64,000 nt of DNA from Luteolibacter sp. SL250 (GCF_026625605.1 NZ_CP113054.1:3658001-3722000), one strand, 5' to 3'; shown: positions 18,301 to 27,169, counted from the first letter of the stretch. Notes: generated from the letters alone by a model not told the origin. A program made the numbers and translations.

Positions 18301-19044
18301 GCTCGATGGCGCGTCCACGGCGGGGATGCGGGCATGGAACACCGGGTCCGTGAACGGGCGGTTCATCGGCAGCTTCACCACCCCGCCGGACTCCGGCGTG
18401 ATCTCCAGCGTCACGCTTTCCGGCAGACCCTTCATGAAATGGGCCTGCACGGTGAGCGGCGCGCCGCGCTCGATCCGGATATCCCCCGGTTCGACGGAAA
18501 ATTCCATTTCCTCCACGACCGTGGCCGCCACTTCCTGCGGTGCGGTGGTGGTGGCCGCCTTTGGGAGATGGGACCGGAAAAGGAACAACAGCGCCAGCAG
18601 CAGCATGACCAGCCCCACGGTCTGCATGACCTGGAACACCCGCAGGCGTCCTTCCGGCAGACGGTCCAGCCAGCCGTCCCGGTTCGCGGAGACGAGCGCC
18701 TCCAGGATGACGCGCTGCTGGAGGTAGGTCGGTTCGCCGTCGATCTTCTGGTCGAGCGCGGCCAGCAGGGCGGTGCGGAGCGCGGGGTTCTGCGCCTCGA
18801 TGTCCTTCGCAACCCGGCGCGGGTCCACCGTGATCCGGCGGCTCCACAGCCAGACACCGGCGCTGGCGCAAAGGGCGGCGACGGAAAGGATGCCCAGCCA
18901 GCCACGCGGCGGCAGCCCGGCTTTCCAAAGCAGCATCGCGATGACCAGTGAAGCGCACCAGACCACGGACAGCCCGAGGTGCAGCCGCTGCCGGCGGCGG
19001 CGGTCCGTGATCTCGTCGAGGATGTCCTGGAGTTTTTCGATCAT
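15298..19044 (-). CDS. Large DUF4175-like membrane and coiled-coil protein with Gly/Glu/Gln/Lys-rich region
   Basis: A 1248-residue protein. Three N-terminal helices occur at about residues 22-40, 50-67 and 136-157. An extracytoplasmic beta-rich region (about 170-500) follows, then long charged coiled coil (about 530-930: AEQNKKALDEAREKASQAEA). Next is a low-complexity tract of about 170 residues (about 960-1130) built of GEGKE/GQQGEGQ-like units, and a short folded C-terminus. It is the central, largest gene of the MoxR operon, overlapping both neighbours by 4 bp. The family is often found beside VWA-BatA proteins; the function is unknown, possibly an envelope scaffold. Confidence 0.72.
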   Translation of the reverse strand: MIEKLQDILDEITDRRRRQRLHLGLSVVWCASLVIAMLLWKAGLPPRGWLGILSVAALCASAGVWLWSRRITVDPRRVAKDIEAQNPALRTALLAALDQKIDGEPTYLQQRVILEALVSANRDGWLDRLPEGRLRVFQVMQTVGLVMLLLALLFLFRSHLPKAATTTAPQEVAATVVEEMEFSVEPGDIRIERGAPLTVQAHFMKGLPESVTLEITPESGGVVKLPMNRPFTDPVFHARIPAVDAPSSYKVTAGGKESAVFKVTLYDVPALEKVDAVVHAPPHLNLPPEELGDVRKINGVEGGRLQLSLHANLPGLAVTLTAKDKPAVTLAATAENPAVYAVDIPLRESVRYEMVLTDADGRRNGRKDMLDIRVTRNKAPVVKVVLPRKNDKATAIQEVRLEARIQDDSEIAAHGLRYTLDGKEWHEVPGAKVPGEKEPLVSHVVDLEAIGAKPKDILMWNAWAEDIGPDGKVRHVSGDIHLVRVRDFDEEFYQQAAPPGAPPGQSPAADLVKIQTQILNGTWAVLRDHTEITVSAPERSELETLVKSQEAAVEMSRELEKELKEPELRESVANARLAMLDAITELKEAYDKTSAEPLGDAIMHEQTALRHLHQLASSKTILMTGAQGAGESGSDDKPKEDLDLKKMENPYQAEKSAKPESGAEAREAMEVLQRLADLAKRQRDLNEEIKELQMALKEADTPEEKAELERRLKQLRDQQRELAEDMNRLQDKTEESADKTAAEQNKKALDEAREKASQAEADLSEGKLGDALAAGRRTQDSLEKAEQDMRESGAAKLGEQLRELRQEARALDKAQKELSAKSPQEGGEGEEAKPSEGPPRLGGLQADAADPVQRQRDGLDKLMEGMRDAAENAEASQPLVANDLAEALRHADQAGVEKALEEMQQSGGVDGSSAQSAAKAAEEGISQLTTEVEKTAERILGNEAKALRYAREELEKLSNEMAQGKQPGEGQDGKEGDGKAPGESQEGKEQAGKGEGEGKEPGGGEGKEMAGNEGKGGEGKEGQQPGEGEGQQGEGDQKGQAGKGGKDGEGQEGEQGQAGKGEGEGQEGQQGEGQGQGQQPGGMAGKDGEGEGKGGQPGEGDATAQADAPDGKGGGDGGGNNRREDRGGATRDGFGTSGGVITSESFREWSDRLHDIGAVIEDPQARSAVARAVKTSRDLRRDFKRHSKEPGEAEVRAGVVEPLTEAVRALDARLRELNKENPLAPIGRDPVPDRYSEVVRRYFEELGK

Positions 19045-21026
19045 GTGGGGATCGGGTCAGGGGTGGGTGTTCTTCCGGATGACCGGCGTGCGGCGAGGAG
19101 AGTCTCGATGAGAAATGCCGCGGCGGCGGCGATGAGCAGCCACCAGCCGACGCGCTGGCGGCTTTCCCGCTCGGCATCGGAAACATCGGTTCCCGCGGTG
19201 GAAGTGCCGGCGGAAGCCGCTGCGGCATCGAACGGAAGGCCCAGCGACTTGAGATCCGCATCGGACATGGGCGTGAGTTCCGTTTCGGCGGGATCGATCT
19301 GGACGGCGAAGGTTTCCTTCCCCGCCACGTGGAGGCCGGGGGCGGTGGGGATGAACGCTTTGCCCGCTTCTACGGGAACCTTCGTACCATCGGGAAGCGC
19401 CACCTCCGCGACGCCCTCCGGCAACGGCACCGGCTGGCCGACGGTGTATCTGGCCGCCCGCACGGCGAGCGCGGGTGACTGGGAAAGCAGCGCGTGCAGC
19501 AGCGGCGGGAACTTCGTGGAAAGGGCGAGCTGGCTGTCCGCCGGACGCCAAGTGGTGGTGAGGACGTGCAGTGCTCCCTTTCCGACCTCATAGCGCAGCC
19601 ACGCGGGCTCCCCGGAGTCGAAGCGGGCGAGCACAGCCCCCTTCGCGATCCATGCCTCCGGCAGCATGCGGTGCTTCCAGAAGCGGATGCCGCTGAAGTC
19701 CGAGTAGCGGGGATCCGCGAACGGCGCGAAGACACTGGAGCCGAAGTCGATCTCACCCAGCAGCGCGAAGTTCCCCACCGCCGCCTCATCCGCCCCGGAG
19801 ACACTTCCGTCGATCAGGCGGCCCAGCGAGCTGGAACCGGCCGCATCCGCCAGGGTGAGCAGGACATTCCCGCCTGCCTCCAGCACGGCGCGGATGGAGG
19901 CAACCTGCGCGTCGTCGAGCGGAACGGACGCCACGGTGAGGTCCGGCGCGGCGGACTCCGCGATTTCCACCTCATACGCGGCGGTCGGCTGCATCGCCCG
20001 GCTGAGGAAGAACAGGCTGCCGGTGGCATCCGTGGCGGCGTCCGCGCCGATGTAGCGGATGCGTGCCGTAGGCCGGATGAGCGGCGCCCATGCGCTGTCG
20101 TTGTCGAAGGAGGGGCCGTCACCGGAAAGCTTCACGGTGCCTCCGCCTTTCACGCCTTCCGGGGCGTCCATCACGGCGGACTCACCGGGCGGAACGGAGA
20201 TCGGCTGCGGGGCGGAACCGTGGCCCCAATCGAGGATGAAGTCGGACTTCGCGGAGCCTTCCGCATTCGAGATGCGGGCGCGGGGGTGGTCACCGCCCGC
20301 CAATGCCTGCACCCCGGCATTCGTCCATCCTTCCGGCTGGTCCACCCGGTGGAGGACGAACGACACGCCCTCCGGCCAATCGCCGCCGCGCAGGCCTTCG
20401 TGCGCGCCGCCTTTCTTGAAGTCGCTGAAGACATGGATGCGGACCGGCACGCCGTCCGCCACCTCCCCTGCCATGGCCGCCGCGGCGGTCCACACCGCCT
20501 CCGGCTTCGCGGCATTCCAGCCGGGCTTGATGTCCCCGACCATCGCGCGGGCGTGGGACTTCCGGTCACCGCGCACGACGTCCTTCGACGCGGCGGGGGC
20601 GAGCAGCGGCTGCAGCTTCTCCGCATACGCCGCCACCGCGATCCAGTCGTCACCGGGCAGTCCGTCGATCAACTTTCCCGCCTGCGCCAGCGCGCCCTCC
20701 AACGGCTGGCCGCGCATGCTGGCGCTGGCGTCGATGAGCAGGAAATTCATCACCCCATCACCACCGGCCATGGCCGCCTTTTCATTCTGCCGGAAGAACG
20801 GCCGGGAAAAGGCGATGACCAGCAACGCCAGCCCGAGGCACCGCAGCAGGAGCAGCAGGATGTCCTGGAGTTTCGAGCTGCGCCGCGTGACCGGCGGCGT
20901 GGCCTCCAGGAACATGAGGGAGGAAAAGACGACCTTCTTCTTCGGTCTGTTCTTCCGCAGGTGCAGCAGGACCGGCAACGCGAGCGCCGCCAGACCAACA
21001 AGGAACCATGGTGCGAGAAAGGCCAT
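19041..21026 (-). CDS. BatA-type membrane VWA protein
   Basis: A 661-residue protein. It starts with the two-anchor BatA N-terminal domain (FLAPWFLVGLAALALPVLLH, then a second helix at about 60-76 after the KVVFSSLMFLE motif). A VWA domain follows with the MIDAS-like DASASMRG at about residue 100. The middle region (about 330-520) is poorly conserved. A last helix (about residues 627-645) lies near the C-terminus, before TLLAARRSSGRTPTP. It is likely anchored in the inner membrane with the VWA domain outside. Its stop overlaps the next start by 4 bp. Upstream, 206 bp of tandem repeats separate it from the DUF58 gene, which may break or attenuate the operon. Confidence 0.8.
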   Translation of the reverse strand: MAFLAPWFLVGLAALALPVLLHLRKNRPKKKVVFSSLMFLEATPPVTRRSSKLQDILLLLLRCLGLALLVIAFSRPFFRQNEKAAMAGGDGVMNFLLIDASASMRGQPLEGALAQAGKLIDGLPGDDWIAVAAYAEKLQPLLAPAASKDVVRGDRKSHARAMVGDIKPGWNAAKPEAVWTAAAAMAGEVADGVPVRIHVFSDFKKGGAHEGLRGGDWPEGVSFVLHRVDQPEGWTNAGVQALAGGDHPRARISNAEGSAKSDFILDWGHGSAPQPISVPPGESAVMDAPEGVKGGGTVKLSGDGPSFDNDSAWAPLIRPTARIRYIGADAATDATGSLFFLSRAMQPTAAYEVEIAESAAPDLTVASVPLDDAQVASIRAVLEAGGNVLLTLADAAGSSSLGRLIDGSVSGADEAAVGNFALLGEIDFGSSVFAPFADPRYSDFSGIRFWKHRMLPEAWIAKGAVLARFDSGEPAWLRYEVGKGALHVLTTTWRPADSQLALSTKFPPLLHALLSQSPALAVRAARYTVGQPVPLPEGVAEVALPDGTKVPVEAGKAFIPTAPGLHVAGKETFAVQIDPAETELTPMSDADLKSLGLPFDAAAASAGTSTAGTDVSDAERESRQRVGWWLLIAAAAAFLIETLLAARRSSGRTPTPDPIPT

Positions 21027-21063
21027 TCCTGATGTGATCTATTCCATGGGGTTCGGTTTCATC

Positions 21064-21215
21064 ACCACTGATTGCACTGATTTACTGACTAGGAAGACGG
21101 GTGCTTCGGAGTCGGTGACTTCAGATCATCTCCTCCAATAATCAGTAAATCAGTGGAATCAGTGGTTTCATCCACCTCTCTTCCATTCGTGTCCATTTGC
21201 GTTCATTCGCGGTTT
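21064..21215. repeat. Family D repeat cluster (CACTGATTT and ATTCGCGGTT variants)
   Basis: Left: ACCACTGATTGCACTGATTT at 21064-21083. Inverted partner: AATCAGTAAATCAGTGGAAT with AGTGGTT at 21140-21168. Then a second type, ATTCGTGTCCATTTGCGTTC with ATTCGCGGTTT, at 21184-21215. Together they fill the 206-bp gap between two genes of an otherwise tightly packed operon. Confidence 0.78.
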
Positions 21216-21232
21216 CAAATTGTACGATATTC

Positions 21233-22162
21233 CTAGTTCCCCCTCGTCCTTTGAACCTGCGGGCCGAGGCCCTGGCGGTCGGAGAGGTAGGCGTGGAGGG
21301 CGGTTTCCAGCGGCTGGTCGATGGGCAGCAGGTGGTGGATGATGCCGAGGGTGGCGCAGAGCTGCTTCAGCCCTGCCTGGTGGGCGTTGAACTTTTTCAG
21401 GTAGCCGTCGCGGATGGACGCGGGGTCCGTCATCTGGGAACGGCCGGATTCCATGTCCTCGAAGTCCGCGGACTCGCCGAAGGTGAAGTGGATCTCCGTG
21501 GGGTCCAGCGTCTGGAAAAGCGTGATGTCATGCCCGCAGGCGGCCAGCGCGGAGAGCGGCGCGCGCAGGTCCTCCAGCGGCGTGAGGAAATCCGATACCA
21601 GCAGGATGACACCCCGCGCGCGGCCACGGCCGAGGATGGTGGCGATGGGCGCCTTCAGCGCGGCCACCTTTCCCAGCGCCTCCCGGCCCAGCGCGGCCAG
21701 GATGGCGTGCAGGTGGCCGGAGCGGTGGCGCGGCGGGAGGTAGTCCCGCACGCCCTCGTCAAAGGTGACCAGCCCGGTTTCATCCCCCTGCTGGTGGAGG
21801 AAGACGGCCAGCGTGGCAGCCAGGGTGCGGGCGTAGTCCAGCTTCGTGTAGCTACTGGAGCCATAGTTCATGGACCGGCTCAGGTCCAGCAGCACGTGGG
21901 AGCGCAGGTTCGTCTCCTCCCGGTATTTCCGGATGAAGTAGCGGTCGCGGCGGGCCAGCACCTTCCAGTCCAGATAGCGGATGTCATCCCCGGGGACGTA
22001 GGAACGGTACTCCGCGAACTCCGTGGAGTAGCCGTGCCGCGCGCTGCGGTGCAGGCCTTTCCAGAATCCCTCCACCACCGCCCTCGCCCGCAGTTCGAGG
22101 TCGCGCACGCGCATCAGCGCGGCGGGATCCGCGAAAACGGAAGGTCTGGGGGTGGCGGCCAT
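21233..22162 (-). CDS. DUF58 protein (first MoxR cluster)
   Basis: A 309-residue soluble protein. The DUF58 signature is clear: AEYRSYVPGDDIRYLDWKV near residues 50-68, followed by RYFIRKYREET. A VWA-like domain begins LLDLSRSM (about residue 93). The gene lies 3 bp downstream of the MoxR ATPase gene. MoxR ATPases and DUF58/VWA proteins are widespread partners, thought to act as chaperones that mature or activate metalloenzymes or envelope complexes. The target here is unknown. Confidence 0.85.
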   Translation of the reverse strand: MAATPRPSVFADPAALMRVRDLELRARAVVEGFWKGLHRSARHGYSTEFAEYRSYVPGDDIRYLDWKVLARRDRYFIRKYREETNLRSHVLLDLSRSMNYGSSSYTKLDYARTLAATLAVFLHQQGDETGLVTFDEGVRDYLPPRHRSGHLHAILAALGREALGKVAALKAPIATILGRGRARGVILLVSDFLTPLEDLRAPLSALAACGHDITLFQTLDPTEIHFTFGESADFEDMESGRSQMTDPASIRDGYLKKFNAHQAGLKQLCATLGIIHHLLPIDQPLETALHAYLSDRQGLGPQVQRTRGN

Positions 22163-22165
22163 GGA

Positions 22166-23170
22166 TCAGGGTGAGGGCACGTGTTTCAGCAGGCGGTCCA
22201 CGATGACGTCCGGGGTGATGCCCTCCGCCTCCGCGCGGAAGTTCACCAGCACCCGGTGGCGCAGGACGGCGTGGGCCAGCGCACGGATGTCCTCCGGCGT
22301 GACATGGGAGCGCCCGGCCAGCAGCGTGCGCGCCTTCGCCCCCAGCACCAGGCACTGGGCGGCTCGGAGGCCCGCGCCCCAGTTCACCCACTCGTTCACG
22401 AAGTCCGGCGTGCCCTGGCGGTTCGGGCGGGACGCGCCCACCAGCCGCACCGCGTAGCGCGCCGTCTCCTCCGCGATGGGCGTGCGCCGCACCACCTCCT
22501 GGAAGGCCAGCAGATCCTCCCCGGTGAACAGCGCCTCGATCGGCTCCGGCCGGGTGGACGTGGTCTGCGTGACGACCGCCACCTCGTCATCCTCGCTGAG
22601 ATAGTCGATGCGGATGTCGAACATGAAGCGGTCGAGCTGCGCCTCCGGCAGCGGGTAGGTGCCCTCCATCTCCACCGGGTTCTTGGTCGCCAGCACGAAA
22701 AACGGCTCCCCCAGCGAGTAGCGCACGCCGGCGGCGGTCACCTGGTGTTCCTGCATGGCCTCCAACAATGCGGCCTGCGTCTTCGGCGGAGTGCGGTTGA
22801 TTTCATCCGCCAGGATGAGGTTGGCGAACAGCGGGCCTTTCACGAACTCCAGCCGCCGCCCGCCGTCCGGGGACTCCGCGAGGATCTCCGTGCCGGTGAT
22901 GTCCGCCGGCATGAGATCCGGCGTGAACTGGATGCGGTGGAAGGAAAGGTGGAACAACCGCGCGGTGGACTGGATCAGCAGCGTCTTCGCCAGACCCGGC
23001 GCGCCGGTGATGAGCGCGTGGCCGCCGGACAACAGGGCGATGAGCAGTTGCTCGATGACATCGTCCTGGCCGCGGATGACCTTCGCCAGCTCGCGCTTGA
23101 TCCTCGCCCTCCCCTCCGCGATGCGGCGGACGATGTTCTCTTCGGTATCCGGGTGGTGTGGCTCGCTCAT
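22166..23170 (-). CDS. MoxR-family AAA+ ATPase (first cluster)
   Basis: A 334-residue ATPase. Walker A is GAPGLAKT (about residues 56-63), Walker B LADEINRTPPKTQAALLEAM (about 118-137), sensor 1 ATKNPVEMEG, and the arginine-finger region PLPEAQLDRFMFDIRIDY. It is 8 bp downstream of the DUF4159 gene and 3 bp upstream of DUF58. A second paralogue is at 52816-53808; the Walker regions are very similar, but the C-terminal lid differs (here SRPNRQGTPDFVNEWVNWGA). Confidence 0.92.
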   Translation of the reverse strand: MSEPHHPDTEENIVRRIAEGRARIKRELAKVIRGQDDVIEQLLIALLSGGHALITGAPGLAKTLLIQSTARLFHLSFHRIQFTPDLMPADITGTEILAESPDGGRRLEFVKGPLFANLILADEINRTPPKTQAALLEAMQEHQVTAAGVRYSLGEPFFVLATKNPVEMEGTYPLPEAQLDRFMFDIRIDYLSEDDEVAVVTQTTSTRPEPIEALFTGEDLLAFQEVVRRTPIAEETARYAVRLVGASRPNRQGTPDFVNEWVNWGAGLRAAQCLVLGAKARTLLAGRSHVTPEDIRALAHAVLRHRVLVNFRAEAEGITPDVIVDRLLKHVPSP

Positions 23171-23178
23171 GATTCGTT

Positions 23179-23943
23179 TCAGTGGGTCATGGAGTAGACG
23201 ACGATGTTGATGCCCATGGGGTAGGCCTTCTTCTCGCTGAACTCCTTGAAGTAAAAATGGTTCTCGCCCTCCCGCTCCCAGCCGTCTCCGAGGTCCGTGT
23301 TGCCGCAGATGATGACCATCATCCGGCCCTTGTCATCGAACACGCCGCGGTAGCGCACGTCCCTGCCGCCTTTCTCATACATCTCCCCGGACATCGCATA
23401 ACCGATGGACGGGACCTGCGGCTTTTCCTTGATGGGAAAGACGATGTTGAACACCGGGTGGTCCAGCTCCAGCTCCCTGATGGGGCGGTCCGGGAACATC
23501 ATCTTCACCTGCTCCTCCACGTTCTCCATCTCCTCCTCCCCCCAGAAGTCATCGAACATCAGGAAGCCGCCGTTCAGCAGGTGGTCGCGCAGCGCCTTCG
23601 CCTCGCGCGGGGTGAACTGCATGTGCCCGGCCTCGATCAGATACAGGAACGGGTGCTCCTTCAGCGTGGGGTCCAGGGTGTCCACGATGAGCGGGTCCGG
23701 GTTCACCTTGATGGAGGTCATCTGCTGGAGCCGGAAGGAAAAGTTCAGGTCGCTGTCCGGGTAGTCCGTCGCCCACATGGGGTGGTACTCCGGGCGCAGG
23801 CGGACGAAGCGGAAGGTGTCCTCCGGGAAGCGCGGATCGTTGGTCCATTTCTCCACCCCGCGGCGGTCCTCCGGAGTCATGCCGGGCTGGGCGGATGCCA
23901 TGAATGGCAGGACCAGGGAAAGGAGGAGGATGCGGGAGGTCAT
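23179..23943 (-). CDS. DUF4159 exported protein
   Basis: A 254-residue protein with a signal peptide (ILLLSLVLPFMASAQ, residues 4-18). The DUF4159 core resembles a GATase-like fold: FLYLIEAGHMQFTPREAKAL, GGFLMFDDFWGEEEM and IYGYAM-like late strands (IGYAMSGEMYEKGG). It ends with NIVVYSMTH, a family-typical tail. DUF4159 genes regularly occur beside MoxR/DUF58/BatA sets. The exact role is unknown; the fold suggests ligand binding rather than catalysis. Confidence 0.82.
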   Translation of the reverse strand: MTSRILLLSLVLPFMASAQPGMTPEDRRGVEKWTNDPRFPEDTFRFVRLRPEYHPMWATDYPDSDLNFSFRLQQMTSIKVNPDPLIVDTLDPTLKEHPFLYLIEAGHMQFTPREAKALRDHLLNGGFLMFDDFWGEEEMENVEEQVKMMFPDRPIRELELDHPVFNIVFPIKEKPQVPSIGYAMSGEMYEKGGRDVRYRGVFDDKGRMMVIICGNTDLGDGWEREGENHFYFKEFSEKKAYPMGINIVVYSMTH

Positions 23944-23949
23944 GGCCGT

Positions 23950-26454
23950 TCAGGGAATCGAGACGAGAAGTTCCAGCGCACTACGGAAACGGGGGTTGTC
24001 CTCCAACGCTTTCAAAACATGGCGGCGCGCCGCCTCCGGGTCGCTTTCCAGCAGATCCGCCGCCAGATCATAGTGCAGCCTGCCGACGTCCAGCGGCTCC
24101 AGCGCGATGAGCGAGCCGAGCGCCTTTCTGGATTCCCCGCCGGGAGTGGTGGCGGCCATCAGTCGGTAGGCGCCCTCGCTGAAAGGATTGATCGCCAGCA
24201 GGGCGTGCGCGCGTTCCAGTCGTTCCTCCGGACCGACGGGGCCTGCCAGCTCCACCAGCCGGGAGGCGGCCTCCGCGGCGTTCGCGTCCAGTTCCAGCAG
24301 CTTCCGCAGGGCGGCGGTCTCCCCCTCCACATCCCCCAGGTTCCGGCAGGCGGTGGCCAGCATGGCATAGGGGTTGGTCCTCTCATGGTTCTCCGGCTCC
24401 ACGGAGATGATCTGCTCCAGTTGCTTCCGCGCTTCCTCCCACTTCCCGTCGCCGGAGAGCTTCGTGGCCAGCAGCATCCAGGCCGCGTAGCGGTGGGGGT
24501 TCGTGGAAATCCATCCTTGCGGGTCCTGCCGGTAGGCGCGGAACTCGTCATCCGTCAGCGGCGACCAGTCCATCTTGCCGCCGTAGGCCTTCGCCTGACC
24601 GATGAGACGGGGCAGGAACGATGCCTCGATCTTGTCCAGCGGGTCCATGTGCGCGGCAAAGGCATCCGCCACCGTCCTGCCGGTGGCGATGGCGGCCAGC
24701 ACGGCGCGCATTTTCTCCATCCCGTATTCCCGGTAGAGATGCTCCACCACCAGGGAACTCAGGAAGTAGGCGTGCATGATGTCCTTTCCGCCGAAGGCGG
24801 CGTCGAGGTCCGCGATCTTCGGGGGATCTCCGGAGAGGATGTGGTCGCGGTATTCCGTGTTCATCCACATCCCCCAGCCGGGGTTTTCCAGCCGCTCCTC
24901 ATGCACGCTGATGCCCTCCGTGAGCCAGCGCGGGATGCGGTGGCGGGTGGCCTCCAGGGTGATGGTGTGCGCCATCTCATGCCACAGGATGGCCTCCCAG
25001 TTGTTCCGCCCCAGCCGCCCGCGCGGGCTGGTCATGGTGATGAGCGGGCCGAAGCACACGCCCAGGAACGCCTCCCCGCCCGGCAGGCCGAAGGTGCGGA
25101 TGGCGAAGTCCTCCTGCTTCGGCAGCATTTCCACCATCACCGGCTGGGAAAGGGTGACGCCGAACTTTTCGCACAGCTCCGTCTTCGCCCGCACCGCCAG
25201 ATCCAGCGCCCGCTGGCCGAAGACGGCGGCATCCTCCGGTGACAGCCGCACCTGCACCCCCTCCCGCTCCAGGATGGGGAAGCCCTTCAGGCGGTCCCGC
25301 AGCGTGATAAGGTTGAACGCGGCCACATGATAGGGATCCGAACGATGGACCTCCTCGATGAGCACCCAGCCCTCGTCGATGCGGCCGAAGCGCAGCAGGT
25401 TGGACCCCAGTTCGAAGGCGATGGTGGTGGACTCCGGGTCCTTCCCCCGTGCCTCTTCCAGAAATTTGATGCCTTCCTCAAACCGGTAGTGGCGGGCCAG
25501 GCACGCGCCGATGATCTCCGGCACCCGCGGGTTCTCCCCCCACTCCGCCTGTGCCCGCAGCATCCTCTGCGCCGCCTCCTCCGCGCGGTCCCGCACGAAG
25601 GCGATCCCCGCCATGGCCGCCCATGCCTCCGCGTGCTGCGGGTTCACGGCGAATACTTTCTCCAGCACCTTCTCCGCCTCCGCGAATTTCTTGCCGTCAC
25701 TGAGGTTCTTCCCCTGGAAAAGAAGCGCGGCCACCAGCGCGGGGTTCGCCTTCAGCGCCAGGTCGTCATACCCGGCGATGCCATTCTCCAGGTCCCGCTG
25801 GTCCCGTGGCAGCTCCGCACCCGCCTCCGCTAACCCCAGCAGCAGCTCCGCATCCCCGGGATGGCGTTTCAGCCCCTCGCGGAAATTCTCCGCCGCCAGT
25901 TCCCGGTCGTGGTTCACCAGGGCCAGCCGCCCGATCGCCAGATACGGCAGCCGGTGCTGCGGGTCCGCCTGTTTCGCCGGTTGGAACCACTTCTGCAGGA
26001 CCTCCTTCGGGTCGCGCCCGTCCAGCAACATGAGCCGTCCGTAGGCGATCCGGCTGGCGGCATCCGCCGGTGGGTTTTCCTCCAGCGTACGCTGCACCAC
26101 CTCCCGCGCTCCGTCACGCTCCCCCATCGCGTTGAGCGCCCGCACGATCTCCCAGCAAAGCTGCGGGTCCCCCGACGCCCGGCGGTAGAGTCCCCGCGCC
26201 CGCATCAGCGCGTCCTCGTTCCTGCCCATTTCCAGCAGCGCCCGCATCTCCAGCGTCCCCAGCCGCAGCCGGTTCTGCCGGTCGCCGAAGTTTTCCGAAG
26301 TCTTCTCCACCGCCGCCGCATACTCCCCCCTCAGGATCAGCCCCTCCACCTCCTCCACCACGGGGTTTCCCTGCCCATGGGCCAATGAAAGCGAAAGGAC
26401 CGTGACGGAAATCATCCGCCGCCAGAGCCACACGTCATGTTCCGACCCACGCAC
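23950..26454 (-). CDS. Exported TPR-repeat zinc metallopeptidase-like protein
   Basis: An 834-residue protein, the first gene of the operon. The N-terminus has a basic WRR followed by MISVTVLSLSLAHGQG, a likely signal peptide. Two TPR regions (about residues 30-400 and 660-830) flank a gluzincin-like domain whose zinc motif is HEMAHTITLEATRHRIPRW (HExxH, about 490). The downstream LTEGISVHEE gives the usual third ligand. This is the peptidase-MA layout found in Planctomycetes and Verrucomicrobia. An internal ATG at 26415 is an alternative start, but it would strip the basic residues from the signal. The promoter is probably in 26455-26523. Confidence 0.8.
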   Translation of the reverse strand: MRGSEHDVWLWRRMISVTVLSLSLAHGQGNPVVEEVEGLILRGEYAAAVEKTSENFGDRQNRLRLGTLEMRALLEMGRNEDALMRARGLYRRASGDPQLCWEIVRALNAMGERDGAREVVQRTLEENPPADAASRIAYGRLMLLDGRDPKEVLQKWFQPAKQADPQHRLPYLAIGRLALVNHDRELAAENFREGLKRHPGDAELLLGLAEAGAELPRDQRDLENGIAGYDDLALKANPALVAALLFQGKNLSDGKKFAEAEKVLEKVFAVNPQHAEAWAAMAGIAFVRDRAEEAAQRMLRAQAEWGENPRVPEIIGACLARHYRFEEGIKFLEEARGKDPESTTIAFELGSNLLRFGRIDEGWVLIEEVHRSDPYHVAAFNLITLRDRLKGFPILEREGVQVRLSPEDAAVFGQRALDLAVRAKTELCEKFGVTLSQPVMVEMLPKQEDFAIRTFGLPGGEAFLGVCFGPLITMTSPRGRLGRNNWEAILWHEMAHTITLEATRHRIPRWLTEGISVHEERLENPGWGMWMNTEYRDHILSGDPPKIADLDAAFGGKDIMHAYFLSSLVVEHLYREYGMEKMRAVLAAIATGRTVADAFAAHMDPLDKIEASFLPRLIGQAKAYGGKMDWSPLTDDEFRAYRQDPQGWISTNPHRYAAWMLLATKLSGDGKWEEARKQLEQIISVEPENHERTNPYAMLATACRNLGDVEGETAALRKLLELDANAAEAASRLVELAGPVGPEERLERAHALLAINPFSEGAYRLMAATTPGGESRKALGSLIALEPLDVGRLHYDLAADLLESDPEAARRHVLKALEDNPRFRSALELLVSIP

Positions 26455-26523
26455 CTACCGCACATACCACTCCCCGGACCGGAGGGAAAGGAATCGTCGC
26501 CGGTTGCGGAAAAAAAGTGGGGG

Positions 26524-26594
26524 CCTGGGACCGCGGACTTCAGTCCGCTTGGCTTCGCTGGCCGGATTCTCCAGGGCGGACTGAAGTCCGCGCT
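26524..26594. repeat. Long palindrome, family B copy 2
   Basis: Same architecture as 7277-7353, but both hairpins carry GCGGAC-N4-GTCCGC instead of GCGGAA-N4-TTCCGC, so pairing is kept by double changes. The outer right arm has diverged (GCTCCGTGC replaces GGTCCCAGT). It ends 5 bp before the SUKH stop codon. Confidence 0.8.
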
Positions 26595-26599
26595 CCGTG

Positions 26600-27118
26600 C
26601 TATTTCCCCTCCGATGCGGTCTTCCCGAATCCCATCAGGATCTCGTCATGCTCCGCGACGAACACGCGGACAAACTCATCGAAGGACCCCGCCACCGGCC
26701 ATCCCTCAGAGACGGTGCTGTCGGCATAGAATTGCCCGAACCTTGGATCCAACGGGTTGCCATGGAAGACGTAGGTCGGGGCATCGATCATCACATCGCA
26801 GAAACAGACGAGATCGGCGTAGGGGATGCGGCTCCCGTCTTCCAAAATGAAAAAGGGATGGGACCGCCTCTCCACCGTCCGTTCCACCAGGGTGGCGAGA
26901 GGGAAAAAGTCCCAGAACCACTCGATATCCCCGGTGATGCCATCACAGCGGAGGTAGAACTCCCGCACACCCGCCGGGAATGAAACTCCCAGCTTTGCCT
27001 CGATTTCATCGATCCGGCGGGAGTCAGCCGGTGGGTTGAAACCCGCCCCGAGCGATGACAGCTTCCCGATCAGGATATCCGTCGCCGTCGGGTGTGGCAG
27101 TGAAAGCGGCTCAGCCAT
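26600..27118 (-). CDS. SMI1/KNR4 (SUKH-1) family protein
   Basis: A 172-residue protein with the SUKH-1 signature: IDEIEAKLGVSFPAGVREFY near residue 37, followed by LRCDGITGDIEWFWDFFPL and late GSFDEFVRVFV. SUKH proteins often act as immunity proteins against contact-dependent or polymorphic toxins, but also occur alone. No toxin gene is next to it. It stands between two family B palindromes (26524-26594 and 27170-27246), which could mean the unit was inserted or exchanged as a cassette. Confidence 0.82.
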   Translation of the reverse strand: MAEPLSLPHPTATDILIGKLSSLGAGFNPPADSRRIDEIEAKLGVSFPAGVREFYLRCDGITGDIEWFWDFFPLATLVERTVERRSHPFFILEDGSRIPYADLVCFCDVMIDAPTYVFHGNPLDPRFGQFYADSTVSEGWPVAGSFDEFVRVFVAEHDEILMGFGKTASEGK

Positions 27119-27169
27119 GTGTCAGCCATGGCAGGAAAGGCCCCGCCGGGCAATGCAGGGATGGTGGAT

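Noticed and set aside
15487-18951. A 1154-codon open frame on the + strand opposite the DUF4175-like gene
   Set aside because: It mirrors a GC-rich coding strand; its translation is Leu/Arg/His-rich with no recognisable domain, and the minus-strand gene has clear helices, coiled coil and ATGA overlaps.
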